From Calcarisporiella thermophila CBS 279.70 (Eukaryota; Calcarisporiellomycota): a stretch of DNA of 64,000 nucleotides. The translations under genes were made by a program, and so were the position numbers. The notes beneath the pieces are model-generated. The model saw only the letters and a list, made by a program, of their open reading frames with translations. It was not told where the DNA came from and did no database searches. Each line of letters starts with the position of its first letter. Position 1 is the first letter of the stretch. This document shows positions 25,960 to 37,060 of this stretch, one piece after another. The stretch is from NCBI RefSeq assembly GCF_041956535.1, contig NW_027192191.1, positions 309,267 through 373,266 on the forward strand, in the 5' to 3' direction.

Positions 25960-28143
25960 TTAGTTGTTTCGCGCTAATTCCGGAGCAATTCGAGATATAA
26001 TTAAATCTAATACAAGGTATATCAAATGCTTATTCACAAACTTGTTACGCTGAAAAGGGGCAAGTGCATGGTGAACAGCTTTGAGCTGCTCGGTAATATC
26101 TTCTCCTAATAATCGCTTAAAGGGACCTGAACAAAGAAATTGCGTCAGAACGTAAACTAAACCAATCTTCATTAATATCCACGAAAATTACCTGGTAAGG
26201 CGACTAATAGCTTGAGCTCTGCTTCAATCTGGCGGAGACGCCTCTCCTCCTCCGTTGGAAGGACTGGCGGGGGCGCACGCACTCCATTAGGCCAGAGAGA
26301 TTCCCGCAAGAGCTGTATATAATAGGTCAATCGATCGACTGATAATATATGCTGCAGGAACTGTGCCAGAACCCTAAAGAAAGGCAAGCATGTAGTATCA
26401 AGCGTATAGATAAAAAAATATCAGCCTACCTATCTACAAGTCCCCCCGCCAAGAGTCTCATTACTGGGAACATAAATATCTCCAACTGCAACCAAAACCA
26501 CCGATGCCGCCGATCAAGCATAAAGGCCTCATTTATTAGAAGCAATAGCTGTTGATCGAGGCCGGTATGCTGGGGTGGAGCAAGTCGTTGCAGCTCAGTA
26601 AGCTTGTCATGCGATGAGAAAATAAAATTCACCGCATTCTTAAGGGAATTATGTAGGTGAAGAAGGAGAGCCTCAACGGTGATCAGTGAAAAAGAGATCT
26701 TGAGAGGACGTATAGGGATAGGGAAAAGCATGGGAGAACTGTTATCTTCGTCGGTGAGTGGAGCATTTTTCTGCTCATCCTTTATCATCCGGTTAGCAAG
26801 ATGTCGACGGTGGATATTTACTGTGTATAAGCCTTGCCTAGAAGATGTGTATCCTGGATCCTCCGTAAATGAACCACGTGATGATGACAATGATTCGGAA
26901 GTATCTAGGTATATTGTCGGCTTCTCAGCTTCTGGCAATTTTGAACTCGTCCGAGATAGCTGGTCCATGGTATTTTTAGAGTGCGGTTTAATTGAATCTG
27001 TCGATAAATAGGATGGATTTTCGCGAAGAGGCGTGGAGAGATCGGAGAGGTTTATATCGGACTCTTGTGCGTCTTGGAGAAGTGAGAGCATATTTGGAGA
27101 CGCATAGATGCGTGGAAAATTGGAGTCGAATTGGCTACATTCCAACTCTTGTAGGATATTTTGCTTGTCAACGTCTCCTTTCTTGGAATCTCCTGAAAGG
27201 GACTCTTCATCCGATTCTTTGTCGATGAACTGAGAAATAAGTGCTTGTGCTGTCACATCATGCTTGTCTAAAAGCTAAGAGCAAAAAAAAAAAGCTATCA
27301 ATATCATAAAAAAACCCTGCTTTATCTCTAAAATCTAAAACCTTGCAAAGCAAGATATTCACTGTATCTGGATCGGATAACTTTTCAACCAAATTCATAA
27401 GCACATTTTTTGTCAAAATTTCTCGCACCAAATGCCGTACGCAATCGCTTTCCACATCCCTTTCAGGCATTAATATGTAAAGCAAATGTTCGGCGAGCTG
27501 TCGCAGGTATTCTATTTCATTCTCCTCATTGCCTTGGAGAGCAAAATGTGGCTGAGCTCCATGGAAGAGTTGATCGAGGCTAAGTTGACCACCATAGCTA
27601 GTATCACATTTTGCTTCAGCCACGCGATACTCCTGGTAGTGACGACGTATAATGGGTGGAATCTCAACTAATATTAGCTGTGCCCAGTCAATCTACGCAT
27701 AAATATGTTCGTAAGCATGTGTGAAGCCGATCTCTATGATTGATGTACTAAATTACCTTACGACATCTAATTTCCAGCTCACGAACTACATAAGAAATAC
27801 TTTCTAAAATAGCATTGACAAATTCATGATCGTGCGAGAATTGATGGAACCATGAATGTATCATATCACGTGTGATTAGAGAAAAAAGTGTATAAATTTC
27901 ATTATCAATTGTCTGTGCGTTAGATGTGAGTGAAGGAATCCGAAAAGATGATGAATTGGATGGAAAGAGGTGTGGAAATAAAACGCGATAAAATAGTGGT
28001 CTCGACGCGGATGATGGAGGGCCCATCGTACGGCTGTAATATTATTGTGTTCTCCTGATAAGTATGCATACCTCTTACCTTGAAATTACCGAACCAGTAG
28101 TGGACAAGCCGCAAGATGGCGCAGCAAACAATGACGCGGCCAT
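25960..28143 (-). CDS. PXA and nexin-C domain protein (Mdm1/Nvj3/sorting-nexin related)
   Basis: Six exons: 28079-28143, 27757-28033, 27342-27692, 26430-27274, 26192-26373, 25960-26126 (628 aa). The N-terminal third is a PXA domain, with the hallmark IDWAQLILVEIPPIIRRHYQ region and the end LLCKLLDKHD. A disordered Ser-rich middle follows, and the last 160 residues form a nexin-C domain (FPVMRLLAGGLVDRVLAQFL, then LRESLWPNG). No PX or RGS domain is seen between them, which resembles yeast Nvj3 more than Mdm1 or SNX13. Such proteins act at ER contact sites with vacuole, endosome or lipid droplets. The start at 28143 is fixed by reading phase across the first intron. It is head-to-head with the proteasome gene, 81 bp away. 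Confidence 0.87.
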
Positions 28144-28224
28144 TTACGCGTCCTATAGCGTTCGAAAAATGAGAAAGAAGAGAGTACACAGCTAGCTACA
28201 TCTTTATCTTTAAATTTTTATACA
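28144..28224. promoter_or_regulatory. 81-bp bidirectional promoter, PXA gene / proteasome alpha-2
   Basis: Only 81 bp lie between two divergent start codons, so both leaders and core promoters must share it. Its right half is AT-rich (ttatctttaaatttttataca). Confidence 0.7.
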
Positions 28225-29166
28225 ATGTCCGATCGCTATAGCTTCTCGCTTACGACATTCTCCCCATCGGGAAAGCTTGTTCAGATTGAATATGCTCTCA
28301 ATGCGGTTGCGCAGGGTGTAACAAGTGTAGGAATAAAAGGTAGATTCTTGCATACATGTATCCGAGACAATATCTAATTTCCCTACAAATTAGCAACTAA
28401 TGGGGTTGTTATTGCAACGGAGAAGAAATCATCGACCCCCCTCGTCGATGATTCATCACTCGAAAAAGTAGCCATGGTATGCTCGAACATCGGGATTGTG
28501 TATAGTGGGATGGGCCCCGATTTCCGTGTATTAATCAATAGAGCACGCAAAGCTGCTCAAAGATACAAGCGCGTGTACTGCGAAGATCCTCCCACTGCAA
28601 TTCTAGTAAAAGAGGTGGCGGCGGTTATGCAGGAATTTACGCAATCTGGGTATTTATTTTTTTATTCTATGTTAATTATGAAATCATATCAATATATACT
28701 CACCTTTGATTTCACATGTTTTTCTTCACTATGAAGTGGTGTACGTCCTTTCGGAGTCTCTCTCTTAATTGCAGGCTTTGATGAAAATGGACCCTCGCTC
28801 TACCAGGTTGATCCCTCGGGTTCATTCTGGGCATGGAAAGCAAGTGCTATCGGCAAGAACATGGTGAATGCGAAGACTTTCCTTGAAAAAAGGTAACAAC
28901 ACCTTTTCAGCTCTCAAACCCAGTCTCTTGACGTAGATGTGAATTATAGATACAATGAGGAGGTTGAACTGGAAGACGCGGTTCACACCGCTATATTAAC
29001 TTTGAAAGAGGGCTTTGAGGGACAGCTCACAGAAAACTCAATTGAAATTGGCATTATTGGCACAAGCACTATAGGGATTTCTGGTGCAGACCGCGAGACC
29101 AAGAAGCCACTATTTCGGAAGTTAACCCCTTCAGAAGTCAAAGACTATCTTTCTAACATTGCATGA
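28225..29166 (+). CDS. PRE8: 20S proteasome subunit alpha-2
   Basis: Four exons: 28225-28339, 28394-28649, 28737-28892, 28950-29166 (247 aa). The N-terminal [20 protein letters not shown] is the alpha-2 version of the alpha-subunit signature; [19 protein letters not shown] and [19 protein letters not shown] follow. It forms part of the outer gating ring of the 20S core in cytosol and nucleus. It is slightly longer than the usual 234-250 residues, due to the C-terminal end. In rejoined codons all three introns are exact. Confidence 0.97.
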
Positions 29167-29690
29167 ATAAACAGTATCTTGACGTTTCTCTACCTTTTTC
29201 TTTTCCTCTTGCTGGCGAAATAAATGTGATATATTTTAATAAAAAAGTAACCAAGAATACCAGTGGAAAAAGGATAAAGCTACGCCCTCCTGCAACGACC
29301 GAGAGAGGCATCCATGTAAGATATAAACCCAATGTATTGCAAATCGCGAGAAAAAAAAAATAGAGAAATATATACTGAAAATCAGCTTTTAATTGCACAG
29401 CTGTTGCTATTAGAAACTAGTATAATATTTGTTCGCCCGGTGTTTTCTGTGCATTACACTCTCTCGCTTCGCATATAGGAATTCACTGTACCCAAAACCT
29501 GACTGTTGGAGGTTATAACAGAGACTAATCTTTAAGTTGATTGCAGACTCTTATTTTTCAAGATTACACGTGGTACTGAAATAAATAGTGTGAAATAAAT
29601 ATTTAGAGGGCTTACTTACTATGAGATGGGTAGTATTGAAAATAGCTCGGTCTTTTCTGTTTCTCCCAAGACGTCCAAAACGGCGACAAA
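29167..29690. other. Intergenic region after proteasome alpha-2
   Basis: AT-rich; an A-run and T-rich stretches suggest the alpha-2 3' UTR. No gene recognised. Confidence 0.5.
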
Positions 29691-30008
29691 ATGTCAGATG
29701 ACGACACAAGCTCCAACCTGTAAAATCAATGTATTAGCTATCCACCCAATCAAAATTCAGACAGAATAAGGGTCGATAAATTATTAGGGATAATTGCGCA
29801 AAAGGAACATGGAAATATTGTGCAAAATAGTAAATATGTCGACACTATAAACATGAAAGCAGATTCACCAAGAAACAGCTTTGCCGCCCATGGCATTTCG
29901 AATGGAGCTTTTGTAACCGGGAATGAATCCACAGATAGCATAGTTTCGCCTCTCTTCTATAATAAAGCCGTTTGTGTTGTTCCATCCATTCAGGAGAAAT
30001 GCATATAA
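29691..30008 (+). CDS. Possible small two-exon gene, unknown
   Basis: If 29691-29719 is joined to 29765-30008 (GTAAAA donor, CAG acceptor, 45-bp intron), a frame of 90 residues opens, starting MSDDDTSSNL and ending EKCI. No family is recognised. For it: an ATG, splice signals and an otherwise open frame in AT-rich DNA between two genes. Against it: the intron is shorter than all others in the window (most are at least 55 bp), the composition is unremarkable, and the stop lies only 84 bp before the next start codon. Treat as a candidate only. Confidence 0.3.
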
Positions 30009-30092
30009 AGAAAATATGTTAAATTCAAAAAAATTGTCACATTTTTCCCTCATCTCTTAGTCAAAAAACCAAATATTCTCAAGAGATAAAGA

Positions 30093-30488
30093 ATGGAACC
30101 CAACCCACCGCCAGCATATATTTACAAGATCCTTCTTCCATCCGAGATCTCTACCTCTAGTCCCGACTCCTGTACCGCCCTCACTGATCTCCCTACCGTT
30201 ATCTCGCCCACTCCTTTTGATTTGGCCTCTGGTTTTGTCCATCTTTCGAGTGCCGGACAAGTCATTGACACACTTCGTCGTTTCTTCGCCGAGGTGGATA
30301 AAATTCTACTTTTGCGCATTGAATATGACTCAATTCGGAATCAAATTCAATGGGAAGATGTGCCCCTGGAAGAAGGGACTGTCAAGTTTCCTCATTTGTT
30401 TGGAGAGATCAAGAAATCAAATGTAAACGATCTGAAATGGGTCGAGCGTAACGGAGATTGGGTCTCCCCCGATCCATTCTTGATATGA
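30093..30488 (+). CDS. DUF952 family protein
   Basis: Single exon, 131 aa. The core shows the DUF952 pattern: YIYKIL near the start, FVHLSSAGQVIDTLRRFF in the middle, ILLLRIEYD, and FPHLFGEI towards the end. The domain is small, found in bacteria and eukaryotes, and related in fold to RNA 2'-phosphotransferase-like/ADP-ribosyl folds; its biochemical function is unknown to me. A Thr/Ser/Pro-rich insert sits between the first strand and the conserved core. No introns, unlike most neighbours. Confidence 0.88.
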   Translation: MEPNPPPAYIYKILLPSEISTSSPDSCTALTDLPTVISPTPFDLASGFVHLSSAGQVIDTLRRFFAEVDKILLLRIEYDSIRNQIQWEDVPLEEGTVKFPHLFGEIKKSNVNDLKWVERNGDWVSPDPFLI

Positions 30489-31114
30489 AAGTTTTGTCTT
30501 TCTGCCAGAATTTATAATCCTATCCACCTGTCTATTTCATATAACAACTATCTTATTTTTTAACGTTATTTATCTTGTACCTTTCATTGAAATTGATATA
30601 GTCTATAATATAGGCTATTTCTGCGCCACTCGAGTCTCTTTCTACTCTATATTTTATACTTGATATTTCCAACAGTCGAAGTTTTGAACTATCATAGTGA
30701 TCACCTCCACTTCCTTTGCAGGCTGGCCGCATAAGCTTCTTCTCGGTATGCACACATGGCCGAATCAATGAAATTTGAAATCCCTACATTGTCTATATTG
30801 AACCGTTGAGCTCGAGCCATTTCCTAAATTGTGCAGCTCTTTAGAAAAATGCAAATGTACTTCAGTCTATTCAAACTATCCTGCTATCCAGTAGTTAGAG
30901 AGAGCCTGAAAGAAAAGTCTAAATATAGATATAGAAAAATGATATCAAAAATAATTAAATGGGGATATGGAAAGCAAAAAAAAAAAAAGACTAGTAAAAT
31001 ATAGAATAGAATAAAATAGAACAAAGATGCCAGTATAATTATGCCTGGCACTATACAAAAGCTGGGGAAAAGTCCATATATGAAAATCGTTCTGAATCAA
31101 GTTCTAACCACAAG
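30489..31114. other. Convergent intergenic region
   Basis: Between the DUF952 gene and the Met-rich protein gene. AT-rich with an A-run near 30980. No gene seen. Confidence 0.55.
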
Positions 31115-33532
31115 CTATGCTACCCAACTACGCCGTCTCCTTAGAGGCATGGCACGGACAGCGTTCTCCACAGATGCATCCGCGTCCGTTTCCGTAATTT
31201 CACTTTCATCCGCATCACCGTCCTGCTCTGATAGCTCCTCCCTACTCGGCTGGTAGGGATGTCTACTGGTAGGGGGAGCCGCGCGATGACTTGCCCGTTG
31301 CTTATCTTCCATAAGCTGTCGCGGGTCATAGAATTCTCTATCGTAAGGATCGTAGTACACAGATCCGTCCCAATCCCGTGCGTTTTGAGAGCGCAATGAT
31401 CTTGAACCTGAATCTCTCGAATCAACCGACCGTGAACGATGCGATCTGTTTTTACTCTTATGCATCCTGTGTACCTCCTGGCGAGGAGGGAGGCGGTGCG
31501 GGAATAATGGCTCCGTTTGTGAAGCGACGGGGTCTTTTGCGAAAGAGGATAAAAACCCTTTTTTTGCCAGCACCCGTTCAAGTTTCTCCTGCCCGCGTGC
31601 TAGCTGTTCAAGGATTTGCTGGTCACGCCTACGATGCTCAATTTCTCGCTTGTAAAATTCATCACGCTGCATTTGCATTGCTTGAAGTTGTCGCTTTAAT
31701 GTATCAACGCCATAATCCACCGTAGAATTGTCGGATTCTGCGTTAGTGGATCTGACAGGTTGTTCAGGATGAATTCCGGTAACATCACTGCTGCTTGCCA
31801 TGTCTGTATTAGAAGCGGCGCTCTTGCTGAGGATTGGTATTGCAGAGGAAGAGCTGGCCGCAGAGTTAGCATAATGTTCAGAATCATTTTCTTCAAGTTC
31901 GGACTCTTCGCCAAAGGTTGTTGTAAGTGGTTCGCTGAACGTGACCGATTTCGAACGCTTTCGGTTAGGGGGTTTGTTCCCCGTTGTTCCCGAATCTGAA
32001 GCCTGAGAACTCTGTGTCTCTTTAGTTCCCGACACTGATTTCTGCAGGCTAGTGTATGTCGGAACTGGCTTTCTCCTCGTATAACTGCCAGTAGCTTTGA
32101 TGGGCGCATTTTGTGATAATGTCATAGATTCTAAAGTTTAAAATATCCTAAATTAAAAAAAAAGGTTCCAAGTCCGTTATAAGAAGAAACCTACCCTGCT
32201 TAATATTCGCCTCGCTCTGAGTCACACTTGATTTGGGGGCTGCTTGGCTAGTGGCTGGCTGCTTATCTATGCGAGTGGATTGTCCTTGGGCATTTGTAGA
32301 TGGGTCGTAAATATTTGTAGGCCAATGGCCGCCCTCGTACCCATTAGGTGAAAACAGTGGGTTTTGATAGGGCATAGAGGTGGCATTCAAATAGGGAACC
32401 TGGGGCTCTGGCATTCCATTAGAAGTTGGTATATTACCGACTTGAGGAAGGGGAGGGATAAACATAGCTGGTGGACGCGGGGTGTATCCAGTGGTTGCAA
32501 TTCCAGGATTAAACACACCTGATTGATTGAAGCCAAAAGGGGGGGCAAAGCCTCCATGTCCAATATTAGCCATCGGGTTGCCAGTATATGCCGGCGAGAA
32601 ATGAGGTTGGTGGGGCTGCGCAAAATTCATTTGGGGCGAGTGCGTGTAGGTGGCGCTTGGTATGCTACTTGCTACATTTGCATCTTGAGCGGAAAATGGA
32701 CCGTATCCTCTCATTCCAATCATTCCGGGATGTATCCCAGGCAAGTTCGGGTGCATGACTGCTGCTCTCATCGCGGGAGACCCAATTCCAGGATTTAGCG
32801 ATGCAGAGCCCAGTGCTGGGGAGTTCATCCCAACAGCCATGGGATTGGTATTCATCATGGTAGCTCCCATCATACGTGCCTCCAGGCCTGGCATAGCCAT
32901 AGGATTTGGTCCCATTATCCCTGGGCCCATTGACAAGCCTCCACCCATCATTCCACTTCCCATGTCTCCTGCAGCCATAGCCGCCATCATGGACGGGCTC
33001 ATCACATTCATATCTAAAGCTGGTGAGGGTATGGATCCAAAATTCACACCCATCGATCCAGGAGGAGCTGTCTGGGAAACGCCCGATTGTACGGGAGAGG
33101 GGCTTGCGACTAAATTTTCGGGGTTAGGGTTCGACTGAGCCGGCGCAGGAGAAGGAGTGGAGGGAGCACTAGCTACTTGATCTAAAAGAATTTTTGGATA
33201 TGTATATTACACGCTCTTAAATATTTACAATATCACAAAGAAATACCAGTAGCGACCTCTGGCTGTCGAATAGACCATGGGCCAGAGCTAGTATATTTTG
33301 ATTCTGGTTGCAAATAAGGGTTGGATTCGACATCTTCGACAAACCTTGGAATCGTTACGATACTCCCAGCAAAAGCCTGCAATTTATGTAGCGTAGTAGA
33401 TCCAGCGGGCTTCTTTTCGCTACGTGTTGGGGATGCCTTTTCTGGCGAAGTCGAACCGGGTGATCTTCCCTGGCGATCTGGCGATGTGTCTGGTGGAGGA
33501 TCCCCAGTCTTTTTCAGTAAATTACGCAACAT
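31115..33532 (-). CDS. Disordered Met/Gly/Pro-rich protein, unknown
   Basis: Three exons: 33247-33532, 32195-33181, 31115-32130 (762 aa). No known domain is recognised. The N-terminus is Pro/Ser-rich; residues about 140-260 are extremely rich in Met, Gly, Pro and Asn (for example MMGGGLSMGPGIMGPNPMAM). A Ser-rich part with RKRSKSVTFSEP follows, then one likely coiled coil (LKRQLQAMQMQRDEFYKREI to about EKLERVLAKKG) and an Arg/Ser/Asp-rich tail ending PLRRRRSWVA. The composition resembles scaffold or condensate-forming proteins, but that is inference. Splice joins are in phase and leave split codons intact. Confidence 0.8.
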
Positions 33533-35250
33533 GAGTGAAGCAATTTAATATGCACCGCGGTAGAATAGTATTGTAGATTAGGAAATGAAAAATAAATCCG
33601 TCAAGGGGTATAGAAGAGGGAAATAAATTATCGTCACTTTAAACAGCAACGATTCAGTGGAGATATAAAGAGAACAGCGGTGAGTGATCCCAATAGATAA
33701 AGGGGTTTTACATAGATAGAAATAGTATTCAATGTTGTATAAAGCAGCTAGCAAGAGTATTAGATCTGCCAAGTCAAAAAAAAAAACGCGAGAACTATTA
33801 TTTAATAATAAAATTCAATCTGCTCTATCAAGATGAAAGAGCATTCTAGCCAATACACGTGCTAATCCCAAGAAAAGTCGCCCTCAACGCCATAATTATC
33901 GTTTCGAAAGTGTGCTAGATTTGCCACCACGTCGTATTCATGAAACGAGGTATCACTTCCTTCTAGAAATCTACAAGGAAACCTGAGCCTAATTATATCG
34001 GTAGACTCCATCAACGAACAATGAACGTGCTATAAATATCATAGAGTTAAATCAACGAGTCCTTACCTACGCACAACATCCATTAATTGCTGCAAGGTCA
34101 AGCATTCCTTTTCCAAAAACTACTTTGTCCAGTTTACACCACTCGACTTTGGCAACAGGAGCTTGGACTGATTTCAAAATTGGGCTCTACCATAAAAGAG
34201 CATCCATTACGGCTTGTAACATGAGGTTCGCAATGGTATGCTTACGCGAAAATGATCAAACAAAGATGCGAAGCAGATCATGCAGGCTTTGGCCATCCCC
34301 CACCAAGTTTATCCCCCGAGACTAACCAAAGAGAAGGGATGACAGACAGGTTTTGAGTAGGTCGATGACAAAGAGTCGGCTTTACTCTACCAGACATGCA
34401 TCAGCAGTCAAAGGCTAAAATCGCTAAATAAGGGGCCGGAAAAATTGGATGCCAGCCCGGAACCCCAGACAATGCCACCCAAACATTTTCCTCCATAGGG
34501 AACTACGATTTTATCGAATCTAGCCAGCGGAGGCTGCGCCAGGCCCTGAAAATATCTGGTAATGGTGAAGGTACCGATTCCCTAATGGTCGGCAGTTTAT
34601 CCTCGAATTTTTTTAATTAGCAATTATTCGTTTTAAACACGGACGTTTCAAAAATTGTGTTTTACGTAAACGGTTTCAGACACCCTATTAGAGTGAGGCG
34701 GGTTTGACGTGCATTATTAAGACTACCGAAGTATTATTCAAATCGATCACCCAGGCTTTTCGTGACCTCAAGGGCGCGATTAAGTAAAGAGTATGTGAAT
34801 CACACTTTCCGACACGGTGTTGTAGTCCCTAGCCGAAGTGTTGGTGGGGGGGGGGGGGGCCGGGGAGATGTCTCCCAGGAGCCCGGCATCTTCTTCTCTG
34901 GCCATCTCCCGCAAAAGCAAAAAAGCACGGCTCCACACTTCCCACAAGCGTGTACCCCAATCTCAGCAAAACCCTTATCAGCTCGCCGAGAAGGCGATGA
35001 CTATAAAGTGTAAAAAATGTAACCTCTCACGAAAAAAAGCCCAAAAAATTGCACCATGCTCAAGCGCTTTTATTAAGAAATGAATGTATATAAAGGTTTA
35101 ATGCCTCCAGGAAGGAGTAAGCTAAGAAACTGAAAAATTACAGTGAATATGCACAGAAATAAAGCCGCTCCTCTTGCTCCCCTCATTTCCTCCCTCTACT
35201 AGTGAAAGATTATTGTTCAGAAATAGATAAAATACATTAATGGTTTTTCA
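33533..35250. other. Largest AT-rich gene-free stretch (1.7 kb)
   Basis: Between the start of the Met-rich protein gene and the end of the zinc-finger gene. Contains a G-run near 34842-34857 and several short open frames without signatures. No tRNA, snRNA or 5S pattern was found by eye. Confidence 0.5.
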
Positions 35251-36123
35251 TTATTTCAATCCAAATGCGCAAGGCCCGTCTCGCAGATGTCTTGCCAATG
35301 CATCGCATCGCATAAAGACTCGCATACATACAGGGCATGCATTGGATCGCAAGTGTAATTTCGCATGGCGGTTCCTGTCGTGCTTTCGTGCGAACGCCTT
35401 GGTACAACCGTCGACCCCACATACAAACGGACGCTCTGTGGTGTGCGTTCTTAAATGGGATTTGAAATTATAGGGACGGTGGAACACCTTGTTGCATCCT
35501 GGATGCTTACAAGGAAAATAACCCGGTAGTTTCTGCTTTTGCTTTGTGCCGTTTGATGTAGACATAGAGGACGATGACGGTTGAGTTTGCAGCTGCCGCT
35601 GCTGAGATTGGAGAGGTATAGAAGTCGGTACAGTTACAGGCATTGGGGCTCCGGGAACTGGCGCCGATGTAAGTGAAGGTAAAGTAGACATAGTGTCTGT
35701 GGATTGAGACATCCCAGGGTTGAATAATGTCGGTGGAGCAGCCGAGAAATTCAAACCCGACATGGTGAGAGCATCCATATCCATGACCAGTAAATTTGGA
35801 ACAAAACTCGAAGCTGGCATGGATGCTAATGCTAATGAAGCTGCTGATGCTGGAGGCGGAGGCGGAGGTGGAGGTGAAGTGGAATCAGCCGGATAGCTGC
35901 AGGTGTCGAACGCGGGATTCCCATGAAGTAAGTCGCGCTGTCCCTCCGTCCAGAGTGCACTTGGTTCTAGCATGGACGTCGATTGTATCGGGGTCGTCCA
36001 TGTCCCTGGTGCCGAATTAATGGGCTCCAGTATCGTCGCGAGAGTGGAGGTACCATCATAACCAAGCGATAGCAAGTCTTCGTTAGGATAGTTCGTCATC
36101 GTTATGCAGCCGGCTTGTGACAT
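35251..36123 (-). CDS. C2H2 zinc-finger transcription factor, Swi5/Ace2-like
   Basis: Single exon, 290 aa. The last 89 residues (202-290) hold three fingers: [38 protein letters not shown], and a final [17 protein letters not shown], the last ending in GPCAFGLK. Order, spacing and the short last finger followed by a Cys match the Swi5/Ace2 DNA-binding domain of fungi, which drives late-mitotic and cell-separation genes. The N-terminal 200 residues are low-complexity (poly-Pro, Ser, Gln), as in activation domains. The gene has about 0.9 kb of gene-free DNA upstream and 1.7 kb downstream, more than most neighbours. Confidence 0.9.
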   Translation of the reverse strand: MSQAGCITMTNYPNEDLLSLGYDGTSTLATILEPINSAPGTWTTPIQSTSMLEPSALWTEGQRDLLHGNPAFDTCSYPADSTSPPPPPPPPASAASLALASMPASSFVPNLLVMDMDALTMSGLNFSAAPPTLFNPGMSQSTDTMSTLPSLTSAPVPGAPMPVTVPTSIPLQSQQRQLQTQPSSSSMSTSNGTKQKQKLPGYFPCKHPGCNKVFHRPYNFKSHLRTHTTERPFVCGVDGCTKAFARKHDRNRHAKLHLRSNACPVCMRVFMRCDALARHLRDGPCAFGLK

Positions 36124-37060
36124 TGGTTTGCTTTGGAGATAAAAGGTATTTGGTTTAGTAGTGGGGTGTGAAATGCCTTCAATTTTGATGCCGTAGCTGG
36201 AGTAGTATTAAAGAAGCAAGATGATAACAAAAGGTTAAGTAAAGGAGTATTTATTTTCCCCTCCTTTTTTTTCTCTTTCCCCTGAAGTCCCACTATTTTT
36301 ATTTCTTTTGTATAAGTGCTCCTTATATATAAAAATCCAATCAGAGAATTGGCGGGCACAAGGTCTGGGTCAGGTTCCGAACTACGAAGAATGAGAATAT
36401 GCGCCCGAGGAATAAGAAATGGTTAATGTGAGATCGAGCCGAAACTTGGATTCTCTTGTGTCTTTTTTTGATTATTTTTCTCCTGACCTCAAATATAATC
36501 TGAAACTGGGGGAGATTTCTGGAGAAACCTACCTCTCAAGAATATAGGTTACAAAATCTAAACCCTTTCATATTTCTAAACTGTTGTTGCAGCTGAAGAG
36601 GAAAATTGTCTGGAATACTCCCCATTCATTGTACTCGGTTTTTCAGATCTTGTGGGGAGAGCGCACATACACACTTTGTACTCGCACAAGTATTTGCAGC
36701 CTTGAACATAAATCGGTGTAGCCCCATTGAATCCGATCGAATTCTCCCATGGGCAAGGAATTAATTCTAGAGGGTTTCGTCAGATCAGAAACATCCATTT
36801 TTCCGAAATCCGCGGAGGTCCAGGTGCAATTTCACCTTGCTATTCCCCCTCCCTTTTCTCGTTTAATCCAGCTCGCTGCCAATCAGTGTAGGGCCGGGGG
36901 GATTACGTTACGCTCTTAAACATATAAAACTGCTAATGCTTATGGTGATTTTCCTTTTATTGTAACACTAAAAACGGGAGCGGCAAAATGTGGAATATCG
37001 ATGACCATAATGCCCACTCAGAGGTCGCTAACAAAACACCGCAGCGAGCCATTTCCCGCG
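36124..37060. other. Upstream region of the Swi5/Ace2-like gene
   Basis: About 0.94 kb without a recognisable gene, between this factor's start codon and the zuotin stop codon. Likely a long regulated promoter plus the zuotin 3' UTR. Confidence 0.5.

Noticed and set aside
28144-28189. Alternative PXA protein start at 28189 (MYSLLSHF...)
   Set aside because: Its frame does not match the phase of the second exon across the 28034-28078 intron; the frame starting at 28143 does.
29865-30053. Minus-strand frame with GFIPGYKSSIRNAMGG, thought of as a small mitochondrial membrane protein
   Set aside because: No conserved family pattern and no sensible start or promoter; overlaps the leader of the DUF952 gene.
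33900-35000. tRNA, snRNA or 5S genes in the gene-free stretch
   Set aside because: No A/B-box pair or snRNA core sequence found by eye in this or other gaps.
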